Shown: piece after piece, positions 1 to 7,525 of the stretch | Layout: the number at the start of each line of letters is the position of its first letter | Numbering within the stretch: the first letter of the stretch is position 1 | Source: Bacteroidales bacterium | GTDB lineage: Bacteria > Bacteroidota > Bacteroidia > Bacteroidales > Muribaculaceae | DNA length: 13,161 bases | Assembly (NCBI GenBank): GCA_014800105.1 | Contig: JAAVGQ010000054.1 | Location: 1 to 13,161 of the forward strand | Direction: 5' to 3' | The notes under the pieces: model-generated | Databases searched by the model: none | What the model saw: the letters and a program-made list of their open reading frames with translations, nothing else | Told to the model about the DNA's origin: nothing | Translations under genes and position numbers: made by a program

Positions 1-83
1 ACATTATATATTATTTTCTATTTTATACGTAATTAGGTGAAATGATGAATTGATGGAGTGAGTTCTATCCAGCGGTGAAACGT

Positions 84-1700
84 TTATTTATTCTTTGCGA
101 GCTGGAGGCGGGGCAGGGAAGCGCCATTGGGAGAGCGTATGCGCAGAATGCTTGCAACGGTGGGAGCAAGCACGCGGGCATCAACCGGGCGGTCAATTAC
201 CTGTGTAGCCAGTTCAGGAGCAAGCAAGAATGCCGGAGCAGTGGTTACTCCGCTACGTTCAACGAGGGGCAGAGATAGGTCAGAGCCTTGGTCAGTAATT
301 TCCCATCCGGGAGCAACCTGGATGAGGACGTCACCGGCACGTTCAATCACGGTGTTGTTGCGAACGGCCTGAGGATTGACTCCTGCCTTAAGATTTATAA
401 TGTCTTCGAGAGTGTAAGCGTCAGTTACGCCTGCCATGCGGGTGAGGAACTGAGCGACATCAGTTCTTATTGCAGCCTCGTCTAGATCATTCTTTTTAAT
501 GAGTTCATGGTTCAGGAAAATCTGGCGGTCATGATAGCCGTTAACCCAGTCGCCGTTACCATGCTTGGCAATGAGATAGACATTGAGCAGAGCCATTGCT
601 CGGCGGGGTGAGAACTCGCCGTGGGGTATAGCCCATTTCTCGTCATCGCGGCGTGAACGTGCCCTGCGGGGAGTTCCGACTACGAAAACAAGGGTTTTGT
701 CCAGCCCAATGGTACTGTCAATTGTATTGAAAAGCTTTGCGAGGTCATTGTCGAGACGCAGGTATAAATCCATCTGCTCAATACGGCCGTCAGCATCATT
801 CGTAAACTCGTAAGGCTGTACTGTGAAGCCCAGGTTAAGCATGTCAGTGACATCACGGGTGCCCAGAGAAAGTGTATTGAGATATTCTCCGGCAACAGCC
901 ACTACTTCAGAATTAACCGGTGCCGCTGTCTTGAAAGCCTTGAACCTGTTGGTATCCTTGCGCAGGAATGTGTTGCGCATGGGGTAAGCCTTTTTATGGG
1001 CCGGGATATCAGGATAGCGATCGGGTGCCATGAAGTTGGTCCACGATATGGTATCAAGACGCACTGACAGCGGTTGCATGCGATTGCGCTGCTGGAGCAA
1101 CCGTGGGGTATCGTGATAGAAAGTGGTTGTGGCCCAGTTGCCTGTAACATCATCAATCCAAGTGCCACTGTTACCGGCATGGCCGGCGAGAATCAGGGCT
1201 GTTCCCTGATCAGGAGCTATTGAATACACGTAACCGAGACCACCTGTATCGATACGCAACTCGTCACCCAGCGTTGAAACAAGGAGCTGGGTGGGAGAGA
1301 CTGTATCATCAGTGTAGTTACCTAACGTCTCGGGATCATGAAAGACGGGGTTAACCGAGCGAGTTTCACTATTATAAACATGAGAGCTACCCACTCCGTT
1401 AACTGCGGGAACTGCACCTGTGAATGCAATGGCAGTAGCGGTGGGGGCATCAACGATAGTGCCATAATCAATGTCTGAAATGGTCACGCCATTGTCAAGC
1501 AACCGTTTGAATCCACCTTCACCAAAGTAACCTTTGAGAAGCTCGAGGTATTCCATTGATAACCCATCAATCATTACGCCCACTACGAGAGCGGGGCGTT
1601 GGGGAACAGCTGCGCTAACTGACAGTGACATGGTCACGATCGAGGCAGCGAGTACTCCCGCAAGTCTTGAATTGAGTGGTATATTGAGTTTTATTGACAT
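84..1700 (-). CDS. PafA-like alkaline phosphatase-fold protein, probable pseudoenzyme, exported
   Basis: This 538-residue protein has an N-terminal signal peptide (about 1-30, ending in SVSAA), so it should act in the periplasm. The fold is the alkaline phosphatase superfamily, PafA-like branch. Visible landmarks are VGVMIDG (40-46), FTGAVPAVNGV (93-103), LILAGHAGNSGTW (169-181), a DLYLRLDNDLAKL helix (311-323), RRAMALLNVYL (366-376) and a C-terminal LAPTVASILRI segment. The active site looks dismantled. Asp45 and probably Asp286 remain. The His four residues after Asp286 is Leu290, the DHG metal motif is replaced by VGT (341-343) followed by a basic RRARSRR stretch, and the K-x-R pair is replaced by A-P-D (162-164). 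An ungapped alignment puts Ala85 at the nucleophile position, although Thr87 or Thr89 could serve with a gap. It is the last gene of the run, and its start overlaps the end of the Lnb-family gene by 10 nt. The fold call is firm; loss of activity is inferred. Confidence 0.85.
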   Translation of the reverse strand: MSIKLNIPLNSRLAGVLAASIVTMSLSVSAAVPQRPALVVGVMIDGLSMEYLELLKGYFGEGGFKRLLDNGVTISDIDYGTIVDAPTATAIAFTGAVPAVNGVGSSHVYNSETRSVNPVFHDPETLGNYTDDTVSPTQLLVSTLGDELRIDTGGLGYVYSIAPDQGTALILAGHAGNSGTWIDDVTGNWATTTFYHDTPRLLQQRNRMQPLSVRLDTISWTNFMAPDRYPDIPAHKKAYPMRNTFLRKDTNRFKAFKTAAPVNSEVVAVAGEYLNTLSLGTRDVTDMLNLGFTVQPYEFTNDADGRIEQMDLYLRLDNDLAKLFNTIDSTIGLDKTLVFVVGTPRRARSRRDDEKWAIPHGEFSPRRAMALLNVYLIAKHGNGDWVNGYHDRQIFLNHELIKKNDLDEAAIRTDVAQFLTRMAGVTDAYTLEDIINLKAGVNPQAVRNNTVIERAGDVLIQVAPGWEITDQGSDLSLPLVERSGVTTAPAFLLAPELATQVIDRPVDARVLAPTVASILRIRSPNGASLPRLQLAKNK

Positions 1701-2845
1701 CTGTACATATAGATATAGGTTGCTGAATAGACCAGGTATGCGGCAATCAACGGGTAAAAAGCCGGGTTAAGAGCCTGAATACTGAATATTCCAATCAGCA
1801 ATAATACTATTAAGAATGCAAAATTAACAATTTGATATAAAAATACCACGCGGTTGTATTTTTTTAACCATATAGCGATTGCCGGTATAAGAGCGAGAGG
1901 ATTTAACCACAGGTAAAGCCAGTTGGGTGACGTCGCTTCATGAACCGAGACGAAAATCAGGAATGTGAGCAGTAGCCCGGCAACTGACGAGATTCCATAG
2001 AGAATTGACGTGAATACCCGGTTAACCCGGCGTTTTGCAAGACTTCTCATTGAAATCCACATTGTAAGCATCAGAAACAGCCACGCTACAACCAGCGGTG
2101 AAAAATATACCGGAGTGGGGGTAAACGAAATTGTTTCGGGTAATAAACGTTTGGATTCACGGATAAGTTCAGAGCCATCGGGTCGATTTGCGGAAGAGAG
2201 ATATTCTTTGAGATTGACAGGAGCGTAGCACATCTCCTTCATGTTAAGACGCGAGTCAATTCCGCTACCCAATGCGAGGTCGATACCAAACTGATACCAG
2301 GGATAGTAGCTGTGAAAACGTGTCATTTCGCTACGCCAGGTGTGATTAGTAATCGAGTCAGTTACACCGTTATCGAGAGGCCCTGCAACTTTTTCGATTA
2401 ATGCCAGAGGGCGGGTAGCGCAGTTATCCTTTACATAGTTATATCGGTAAGTGCTGTTTTCAGGAAGGAGATTGCGGTTAACAGCGTCAATTAACAGGGT
2501 GGTTTCCTCAGGCGAGAGGTTAAGTACCTGTTCATCAACACTACGCCCTGTAGAAGCATAGGCCTGTAAAAGATATTTCCATGGATAGGCCGCTGACTTG
2601 TAGTCAGTTTCGCCCTTGACGAATCGATAAATGAAATTGGGCGAATCGAAATCAAATACTCCCCAGCTCACGCCAATATCCGTTCCGTCATCATCAGTTA
2701 TTCTTAACAGCGTGTGACCTTCCAGTTCATAAACTTCCTCACCGGGCCCAATAGTTATAATGCTGACGCGGGGGAGCGCTTCAGCAAAACCTTGACAGAC
2801 AAAAAACAAGAGACAGGCGTTTATGTATTTGAGCAGTTTGAGCAT
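1691..2845 (-). CDS. lnb: Lnb-family (DUF4105) predicted lipoprotein N-acyltransferase
   Basis: This 384-residue protein has a signal sequence (about 1-24), a periplasmic N-terminal domain (about 25-240) and roughly five C-terminal membrane segments (about 250-266, 281-301, 309-327, 334-357, 361-380). The N-terminal domain carries the two hallmarks of the DUF4105/Lnb domain, a papain or NlpC/P60-like fold: His44 in ELEGHTLLRI and Cys142 in VKDNCATRP. A member of this family is reported to add the third acyl chain to lipoproteins in Bacteroides, which lack classical Lnt. I infer the same role here: N-acylation of the diacylated lipoprotein cysteine at the periplasmic face of the inner membrane. 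The ATG follows the stop of the S41 lipoprotein gene directly (TAAATG), implying translational coupling. The 3' end overlaps the PafA-like gene by 10 nt. The family call is strong; the exact enzymatic role is inferred, and paralogues are possible. Confidence 0.82.
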   Translation of the reverse strand: MLKLLKYINACLLFFVCQGFAEALPRVSIITIGPGEEVYELEGHTLLRITDDDGTDIGVSWGVFDFDSPNFIYRFVKGETDYKSAAYPWKYLLQAYASTGRSVDEQVLNLSPEETTLLIDAVNRNLLPENSTYRYNYVKDNCATRPLALIEKVAGPLDNGVTDSITNHTWRSEMTRFHSYYPWYQFGIDLALGSGIDSRLNMKEMCYAPVNLKEYLSSANRPDGSELIRESKRLLPETISFTPTPVYFSPLVVAWLFLMLTMWISMRSLAKRRVNRVFTSILYGISSVAGLLLTFLIFVSVHEATSPNWLYLWLNPLALIPAIAIWLKKYNRVVFLYQIVNFAFLIVLLLIGIFSIQALNPAFYPLIAAYLVYSATYIYMYRCQ

Positions 2846-3892
2846 TTATTGGCAAAGTAGATTTATTGCGAAATCAAGGATTGTATCGTGGCCGTTAAAC
2901 GTGTCAACGGGGTCCATATCAACGGCGCAACCGGGAGACGGGTCGATTCCGAACTCAGTAGTATTTCCTCGGGCATCAAGCACTGAGCAAGCTGAGAAGC
3001 GAACGCTCCAGCCACAGGGAAGCTCAGACGAGAATGGCATGCCGCTGCCACCGCCGGTGCGGGCACCGACGATTTTAACTTGCGGGATATACTGCATTAC
3101 TGAAACGAAATTATTGGCGGCACTGAATGTTGAGCGGTTAGTGAGAATTGCTACTGGCTTGTCCCACATAATGCGACCCTGAGGTGCCGGGTCAATGAAA
3201 TATTCAAAAGGTTCGGAAAACTCGTTTTTGCCGGGACCGGTTTTATGAATCATGAATCCGGCAGTAATACGCTCGGTGATGAATCGGCTCGCAATGCGGT
3301 CAACCATGTCCATATTGCCGCCGCCATTGTCGCGAATATCAATAATCAGTCCGTCGCAAGTTGCGAGATAAGCAAGGATGTAATCAAGATTACCCTCGCC
3401 AATGACAGTGGCAAACGAAGGGTAGCAGATGTAGCCGATGTTTCCCTGGGGAAGGATGCCGTATTTGAGTGCGCCCACCTGGCGATAATTGAAATTGAAA
3501 TAGTATTCTTCAATAATGCGTGCATCGTAGTTCTGGGGATAATCGCTCCACCACTTGCGGTAATAGCTTGTTTCCCAGGGAGAAGAGAGATTGGTGTGTC
3601 CGTCCTTGAGTAATGAGAGCATGTCAGCACACACTGAGAACAGCTCCTCGCGGGTCATCTTATCACTGATTTTGGGAGCATATTGATTGTACACGCCGTC
3701 CCAGTCGAGACCTTTTTCATCGAGGAAGCAGTAATGCTCTTCTATGATTGACCACAGGGCATCGAAGTTTCCACGTGGATTGTCCTGGTAGTCCTCAATG
3801 TCGTGACATCCGGTAGAAAAGAAAGTCATGCAAAACAAGACGAGCAGTCCCGAGATATATTTGATGCTAAGTTTATGGTTCAGTGTGTTCAT
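2846..3892 (-). CDS. S41-family peptidase, lipoprotein
   Basis: This 348-residue protein has a lipoprotein signal ending in FSTGC, with Cys29 as the lipidation site. Asp31, Glu33 and Asp34 follow closely, similar to the acidic export signal of Bacteroidota surface lipoproteins. The body matches the S41 (tricorn/C-terminal-processing, TSPc) serine peptidase fold: LLKDGHTNL (95-102) with candidate catalytic His98, IDIRDNGGGN (184-193), TNRSTFSAANNF (251-262) with candidate nucleophile Ser257, and ARTGGGSGMP (277-286). FGIDPSP (314-320) is the usual C-terminal landmark. There is no clear PDZ insertion, which fits the small S41 type with Ser and His but no Ser-Lys dyad. It lies 12 nt after the outer-membrane-like gene and abuts the Lnb-family gene with no gap. 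The substrate is unknown. The active-site residues appear intact, unlike those of the phosphatase-like neighbour. Confidence 0.88.
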   Translation of the reverse strand: MNTLNHKLSIKYISGLLVLFCMTFFSTGCHDIEDYQDNPRGNFDALWSIIEEHYCFLDEKGLDWDGVYNQYAPKISDKMTREELFSVCADMLSLLKDGHTNLSSPWETSYYRKWWSDYPQNYDARIIEEYYFNFNYRQVGALKYGILPQGNIGYICYPSFATVIGEGNLDYILAYLATCDGLIIDIRDNGGGNMDMVDRIASRFITERITAGFMIHKTGPGKNEFSEPFEYFIDPAPQGRIMWDKPVAILTNRSTFSAANNFVSVMQYIPQVKIVGARTGGGSGMPFSSELPCGWSVRFSACSVLDARGNTTEFGIDPSPGCAVDMDPVDTFNGHDTILDFAINLLCQ

Positions 3893-3904
3893 GACACATA
3901 TATA

Positions 3905-4756
3905 TTAATATAAGGAAGAATTTATGGCATGATTAGATGAAACGGCACCGGCCGAGAGCCATGAGGTTGTATAGCCGATGACTGCACGGTGGAAAATCAT
4001 GCGGGTTGTGAGGTTATTGACGCGCGAAGTCATGACTGACCCGTCGTAGCCCAATCTCAGGGAACCCTTCCCCAGGTGAATGTCAAGGGCAATCAAGTTA
4101 TCAAGCTTGAAACGTGAACCCCACCAGGCACAGTGGGCAAGTCCACCATGGTTGCCAAGATAAATCTCGTAGTACAGCTCGTCATAACGGGGAGAGAAGA
4201 ACGCGCCAATCACGGGTAATGATGGCTGATAGCTCAGCGTGAAGGCACATTTACCTATTGAGTGACTCCAGGAAATAAATCCTATCGCGTCAATGGTGGC
4301 AGCACACTTGGCTGATGCGGGATTATTACTGTTGCGTTGATTGTAGAGGCAACCGGCTTCAATCCTTAGAGCCGGACCTACACCGGCAAAGATTTTGTCG
4401 GTAATTTTCCAACGTCTCATAGCGCCCCATGATGCGTGAAATTCAGCACCCCACATTGTGGCGTTTCCTGCCGGATTAAGTGCGCGGTCAATGTCACCAC
4501 TGATTCCTAACCGGGATACCCATGAGTCGGCATTTTGCCATGGTAGCACCTGAAGACGGTTGTAGCCTATAGATGCGCTCCAACCTGAGTATTTGAGAGG
4601 GGTGAGATAGGTGTCAGCAATATGTGAGCTACCGGCACTGACTGACCATGTCGTTGAGACCGGCCTCAGTGGATCTTCAGCTCTGCTTGCAAAGCATGAA
4701 CACACGCTGAGGAAAATGGCTGCCAAGCCTCGGAATGCTGAGCGGTAACTTTTCAT
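3905..4756 (-). CDS. Putative outer-membrane protein, DUF3316-like
   Basis: This 283-residue protein has a signal peptide (about 1-26, cleaved after ASRA). The mature part is rich in alternating hydrophobic and polar stretches and aromatic residues, as in a small beta-barrel. DTYLTPLKYSGWSASIGY (48-65) and the C-terminal MTSRVNNLTTRMIFHRAVIGY (242-262, in part) resemble the Bacteroidota DUF3316 family as I remember it; I cannot confirm this by search. It has no recognisable enzyme motif. Five or more cysteines in the mature part (for example 136, 151, 170, 209) are more than usual for a barrel and may form disulfides. It starts 19 nt after the topoisomerase IV A stop and ends 12 nt before the S41 gene, so it is very probably co-transcribed with both. 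Its function is unknown. Confidence 0.7.
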   Translation of the reverse strand: MKSYRSAFRGLAAIFLSVCSCFASRAEDPLRPVSTTWSVSAGSSHIADTYLTPLKYSGWSASIGYNRLQVLPWQNADSWVSRLGISGDIDRALNPAGNATMWGAEFHASWGAMRRWKITDKIFAGVGPALRIEAGCLYNQRNSNNPASAKCAATIDAIGFISWSHSIGKCAFTLSYQPSLPVIGAFFSPRYDELYYEIYLGNHGGLAHCAWWGSRFKLDNLIALDIHLGKGSLRLGYDGSVMTSRVNNLTTRMIFHRAVIGYTTSWLSAGAVSSNHAINSSLY

Positions 4757-4775
4757 ATTATGTAATGTTTATCTT

Positions 4776-7427
4776 TTAAAAGATGCGTTGCTGGCCGTTA
4801 ATCTCGTCGCGAACCTCATCATCGCTGCGGTCATTTTCGAGATTTTCCTCCTTCTCAGTATCAATTTCCTCAATAATTTCAGTATCCTCAGTATTTTCAG
4901 GTAGTTCTGTTTCCTCTTCAAGCGGTTCCAACTCTTCGATTGAAGCGATAGTGTAGTTGGTTATGCGCTTTCCTTTGGCTTTGAAAGACTTTGTACCGAT
5001 AAATTCCTTAGCATCAATTATCAGATCCTCACGGAAAGCATCGTCGCCACCAAGCTTTACCTTAAAGCGGGGAGCGTTGTGGTCACTGAGGATAATCAGA
5101 GATGACTTGAGATTTTCTCCAAGATAGCGCTGTTTCTTACCTGAAGGCTCGAATGTGAATCGCTTGATGTAGGGATAGCCCTGATCAGCATCATTGAGTA
5201 CAGCAGTCCACACGTGGCCGGGACGATATTTCTCGATTTTCAGGATATTGTCATCGTAGTGATTACCGGCATCGAATGATGTGGTGTAGAATTGACCGTC
5301 CTTCGTAATAACGAGAATCTGATCATCAGCACCAAACTCACCAAGGAATTCTCCGCGTCCGTCATAGTTGAGACGGAGGACATCAGGATCCCACCACACC
5401 TGGCGACCACCAAGGGTAGAGGCACCTTTTTTCTTCAGCGAGAAGCGATGTACTTCGTTACGTGTTACAATATTGCCTTGAGACTGGCGGCCCTTGATTG
5501 CGAGCTCGCTGAAATCAACATCAATCTGGAGGGTTTTAAGGCGAGGTTTCGGTTTAAGGGTTACATTTACAACTTCGGCCTCACCGTTATTGTTGGCGCT
5601 GAACCACACTACGCGTGAGCCTTCGGTGCCACGGGTGAGGTTATATTCGCGGTCACGGGTAACACCGGTTACCGCAAAACGTTTCATGTAATATGTGCCA
5701 CCCTTGCCGTCCTGATATATTACATTATATATAGTGCGGTCATCATTCTTCTTGAAGATTGCTATGTGGAGCACGTTTTTGTCAACAGCGAGTTTCTCAG
5801 CGACCTTGACAACCTTATACCTGCCGTCGCGATAGAAGATGATTATATCATCCATCATAGAGCAGTTGGCGATAAATTCGTTTTCGTCCTCCTTCTTGAG
5901 AGCTGTACCTATGAAACCCTCGGCGCGGTTATAGTAAAGGCGCTCGTTGGCAACCGCAACATTGGCAGCCTCGATATTATCGAAGCCGCGGATGACAGTG
6001 CGACGGGGGTAAGCCTCGCCATATTTTTCCTGAAGTCCCAGATACCACTGGACGGTATACTCAGTGATGTTGGCTATCTTATTGTTGATGTCGGCGATGC
6101 GGTCATTGTACCCCTTGATGATGCGGTCAGCTTCAAGAGAAGAGAATTTGAGGATTCGCTTCATCTTGATTTCCATGAGCTTGAGCAGGTCATCCTGAGT
6201 AATGGGACCGAAGATGTCATTCCCGGCGAGGGTCTCGATGCGACCGCGCACGTGGTTGATGACCTGTTCCATTGTCTCGCCGTTTTCAAAGTCACGGTCC
6301 TTATAGATGCGGTTCTCGATGAAGATGCGTTCCAGCGATGCGAAGTGCAGGAGTTCCTTAACCTCTCCAAGCTGTATCTCGAGTTCACGGTGAAGCAACT
6401 CGCGGGTGCGGTTGACGCTGTGACGCAAGATGTCACTCACCCCAAGGAACACCGGTTTCTTGTCACAGATAACGCAACAATTGGGTGAAACTGAGACCTC
6501 GCAGTCAGTAAACGCGTAGAGACCGTCAATGGCCATGTCGCTTGAGGTTCCCGGCTGGAGATTTACAAGGATGTAGGCAGTCTGAGCAGTGAGGTCTTCG
6601 ACTGAGCGAATCTTTATTTTACCTCTTTCAGCAGCTTTTACGATGGAGTCTTTAATGGCTTCAGTTGTTTTGCCATAAGGAATTTCAGTTATTGCGAGAG
6701 TCTTGTTGTCAACCTTTTCAATCTTGGCTCGTATCTTGATAGCGCCGCCACGCTCGCCATCGTTGTAGCGGGTGACATCGATGAGACCCCCTGTAATGAA
6801 GTCAGGGTACAGGGTGAACTCTTCGCCTCGCAGGTAAGCGACTGCAGCATCAATAATTTCATTGAAATTGTGAGGCAGAATCTTGGAAGATAGACCCACT
6901 GCGATACCTTCCACTCCCTGGAAAAGAAGAAGCGGGAATTTGACGGGTAGGGTGACGGGCTCCTTTTTGCGCCCGTCGTAACTCATCGTCCAGTCAGTAA
7001 TCTTGGGGTTATAGAGCGTGTCGAGAGCGAAGGGCGAGAGGCGGGCTTCGATGTAACGACCGGCAGCCGCACCGGCTCCCGTGAGGATATTACCCCAGTT
7101 ACCCTGAGTTTCCACCAGCAATTCCTTTTGTCCCAACTGCACGAGGGCATCATTGATTGAAGCGTCGCCGTGGGGGTGATACTGCATGGTGTTACCCACG
7201 ATATTGGCAACCTTGTTGAAGCGGCCATCATCGAGGGTTTTCATTGAATGGAGTATGCGTCGTTGTACCGGTTTCAGTCCATCATCGATGTGAGGCACTG
7301 CGCGCTCAAGGATAACGTAGGACGCATAGTCCAGAAACCAGTTGCGGAACATGCCACGCAGATGATGCTTGGGAGCGGCATCATTGACGGGTTTTGATGA
7401 ATTGTTTGAATCTACAATGTCGTTCAT
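4776..7427 (-). CDS. parC: DNA topoisomerase IV subunit A (GyrA/ParC family)
   Basis: This 883-residue type IIA topoisomerase breakage-reunion subunit pairs with a ParE-type ATPase, not in this window, to unlink and relax DNA in the cytoplasm. Seen: ERAVPHIDDGLKPVQRRIL (41-59), YHPHGDASINDALVQLG (83-99), the active-site tyrosine Tyr125 in AAGRYIEARLS, and a C-terminal beta-pinwheel with only a degenerate GyrA box (KGRQSQGN, 645-652). That degeneracy and Bacteroidota precedent favour topoisomerase IV over gyrase. The protein ends in a roughly 50-residue acidic tail from about residue 831. I chose the ATG at 7427. The reading frame stays open to a TTG at 7490, but that extension spans the promoter -7 box at 7447-7454, and family similarity begins after the ATG. 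Ala89 occupies the classic quinolone-resistance serine position. This is the first gene of the minus-strand operon. Confidence 0.92.
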   Translation of the reverse strand: MNDIVDSNNSSKPVNDAAPKHHLRGMFRNWFLDYASYVILERAVPHIDDGLKPVQRRILHSMKTLDDGRFNKVANIVGNTMQYHPHGDASINDALVQLGQKELLVETQGNWGNILTGAGAAAGRYIEARLSPFALDTLYNPKITDWTMSYDGRKKEPVTLPVKFPLLLFQGVEGIAVGLSSKILPHNFNEIIDAAVAYLRGEEFTLYPDFITGGLIDVTRYNDGERGGAIKIRAKIEKVDNKTLAITEIPYGKTTEAIKDSIVKAAERGKIKIRSVEDLTAQTAYILVNLQPGTSSDMAIDGLYAFTDCEVSVSPNCCVICDKKPVFLGVSDILRHSVNRTRELLHRELEIQLGEVKELLHFASLERIFIENRIYKDRDFENGETMEQVINHVRGRIETLAGNDIFGPITQDDLLKLMEIKMKRILKFSSLEADRIIKGYNDRIADINNKIANITEYTVQWYLGLQEKYGEAYPRRTVIRGFDNIEAANVAVANERLYYNRAEGFIGTALKKEDENEFIANCSMMDDIIIFYRDGRYKVVKVAEKLAVDKNVLHIAIFKKNDDRTIYNVIYQDGKGGTYYMKRFAVTGVTRDREYNLTRGTEGSRVVWFSANNNGEAEVVNVTLKPKPRLKTLQIDVDFSELAIKGRQSQGNIVTRNEVHRFSLKKKGASTLGGRQVWWDPDVLRLNYDGRGEFLGEFGADDQILVITKDGQFYTTSFDAGNHYDDNILKIEKYRPGHVWTAVLNDADQGYPYIKRFTFEPSGKKQRYLGENLKSSLIILSDHNAPRFKVKLGGDDAFREDLIIDAKEFIGTKSFKAKGKRITNYTIASIEELEPLEEETELPENTEDTEIIEEIDTEKEENLENDRSDDEVRDEINGQQRIF

Positions 7428-7446
7428 GGTTACGTGAGTTACATTA

Positions 7447-7454
7447 CAAAGATA
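7447..7454 (-). promoter_or_regulatory. Candidate -7 promoter element for the parC operon
   Basis: The minus strand reads TATCTTTG, a perfect match to the Bacteroidota -7 consensus TAnnTTTG. It ends about 20 nt before the parC ATG at 7427, giving a leader of about 15 nt. No convincing -33 TTTG lies at the usual 19-21 nt spacing; the nearest T-rich stretch (GTTTTAC) is only about 13 nt upstream. The placement supports the ATG at 7427 as the parC start. Confidence 0.6.
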
Positions 7455-7490
7455 CGAATTTATTTGTAAAACGTGAGTCTTTATTTCCAA

Positions 7491-7506
7491 TAGTTTTGTA
7501 TCTTTG
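7491..7506 (+). promoter_or_regulatory. Candidate tandem -7 elements for the argC-like operon
   Basis: Two abutting perfect matches to TAnnTTTG are present: TAGTTTTG (7491-7498) and TATCTTTG (7499-7506). The second is the same octamer used on the opposite strand for parC and is 19 nt before the ATG at 7526, so the leader would be short. A TTTG at 7463-7466 is 24 nt from the first box, longer than the usual spacing, so the -33 element is uncertain. Confidence 0.58.
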
Positions 7507-7525
7507 GAGTCAATAATAATTATCT

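Noticed and set aside
1..83. Terminator or small gene after the PafA-like gene
   Set aside because: The stretch is A/T-rich with a GGTGAAA direct repeat (36-42, 74-80) but no stem-loop; I see nothing I can support in it.
5766..6488. 240-codon open frame on the plus strand inside parC
   Set aside because: It is antisense to strongly conserved topoisomerase sequence, has no recognisable domain and no promoter or neighbour context; a shadow of the real frame.
7428..7490. N-terminal extension of ParC from a TTG at 7490
   Set aside because: The added 21 residues lie across a perfect -7 box, show no family similarity, and need a TTG start when an ATG is available at 7427.
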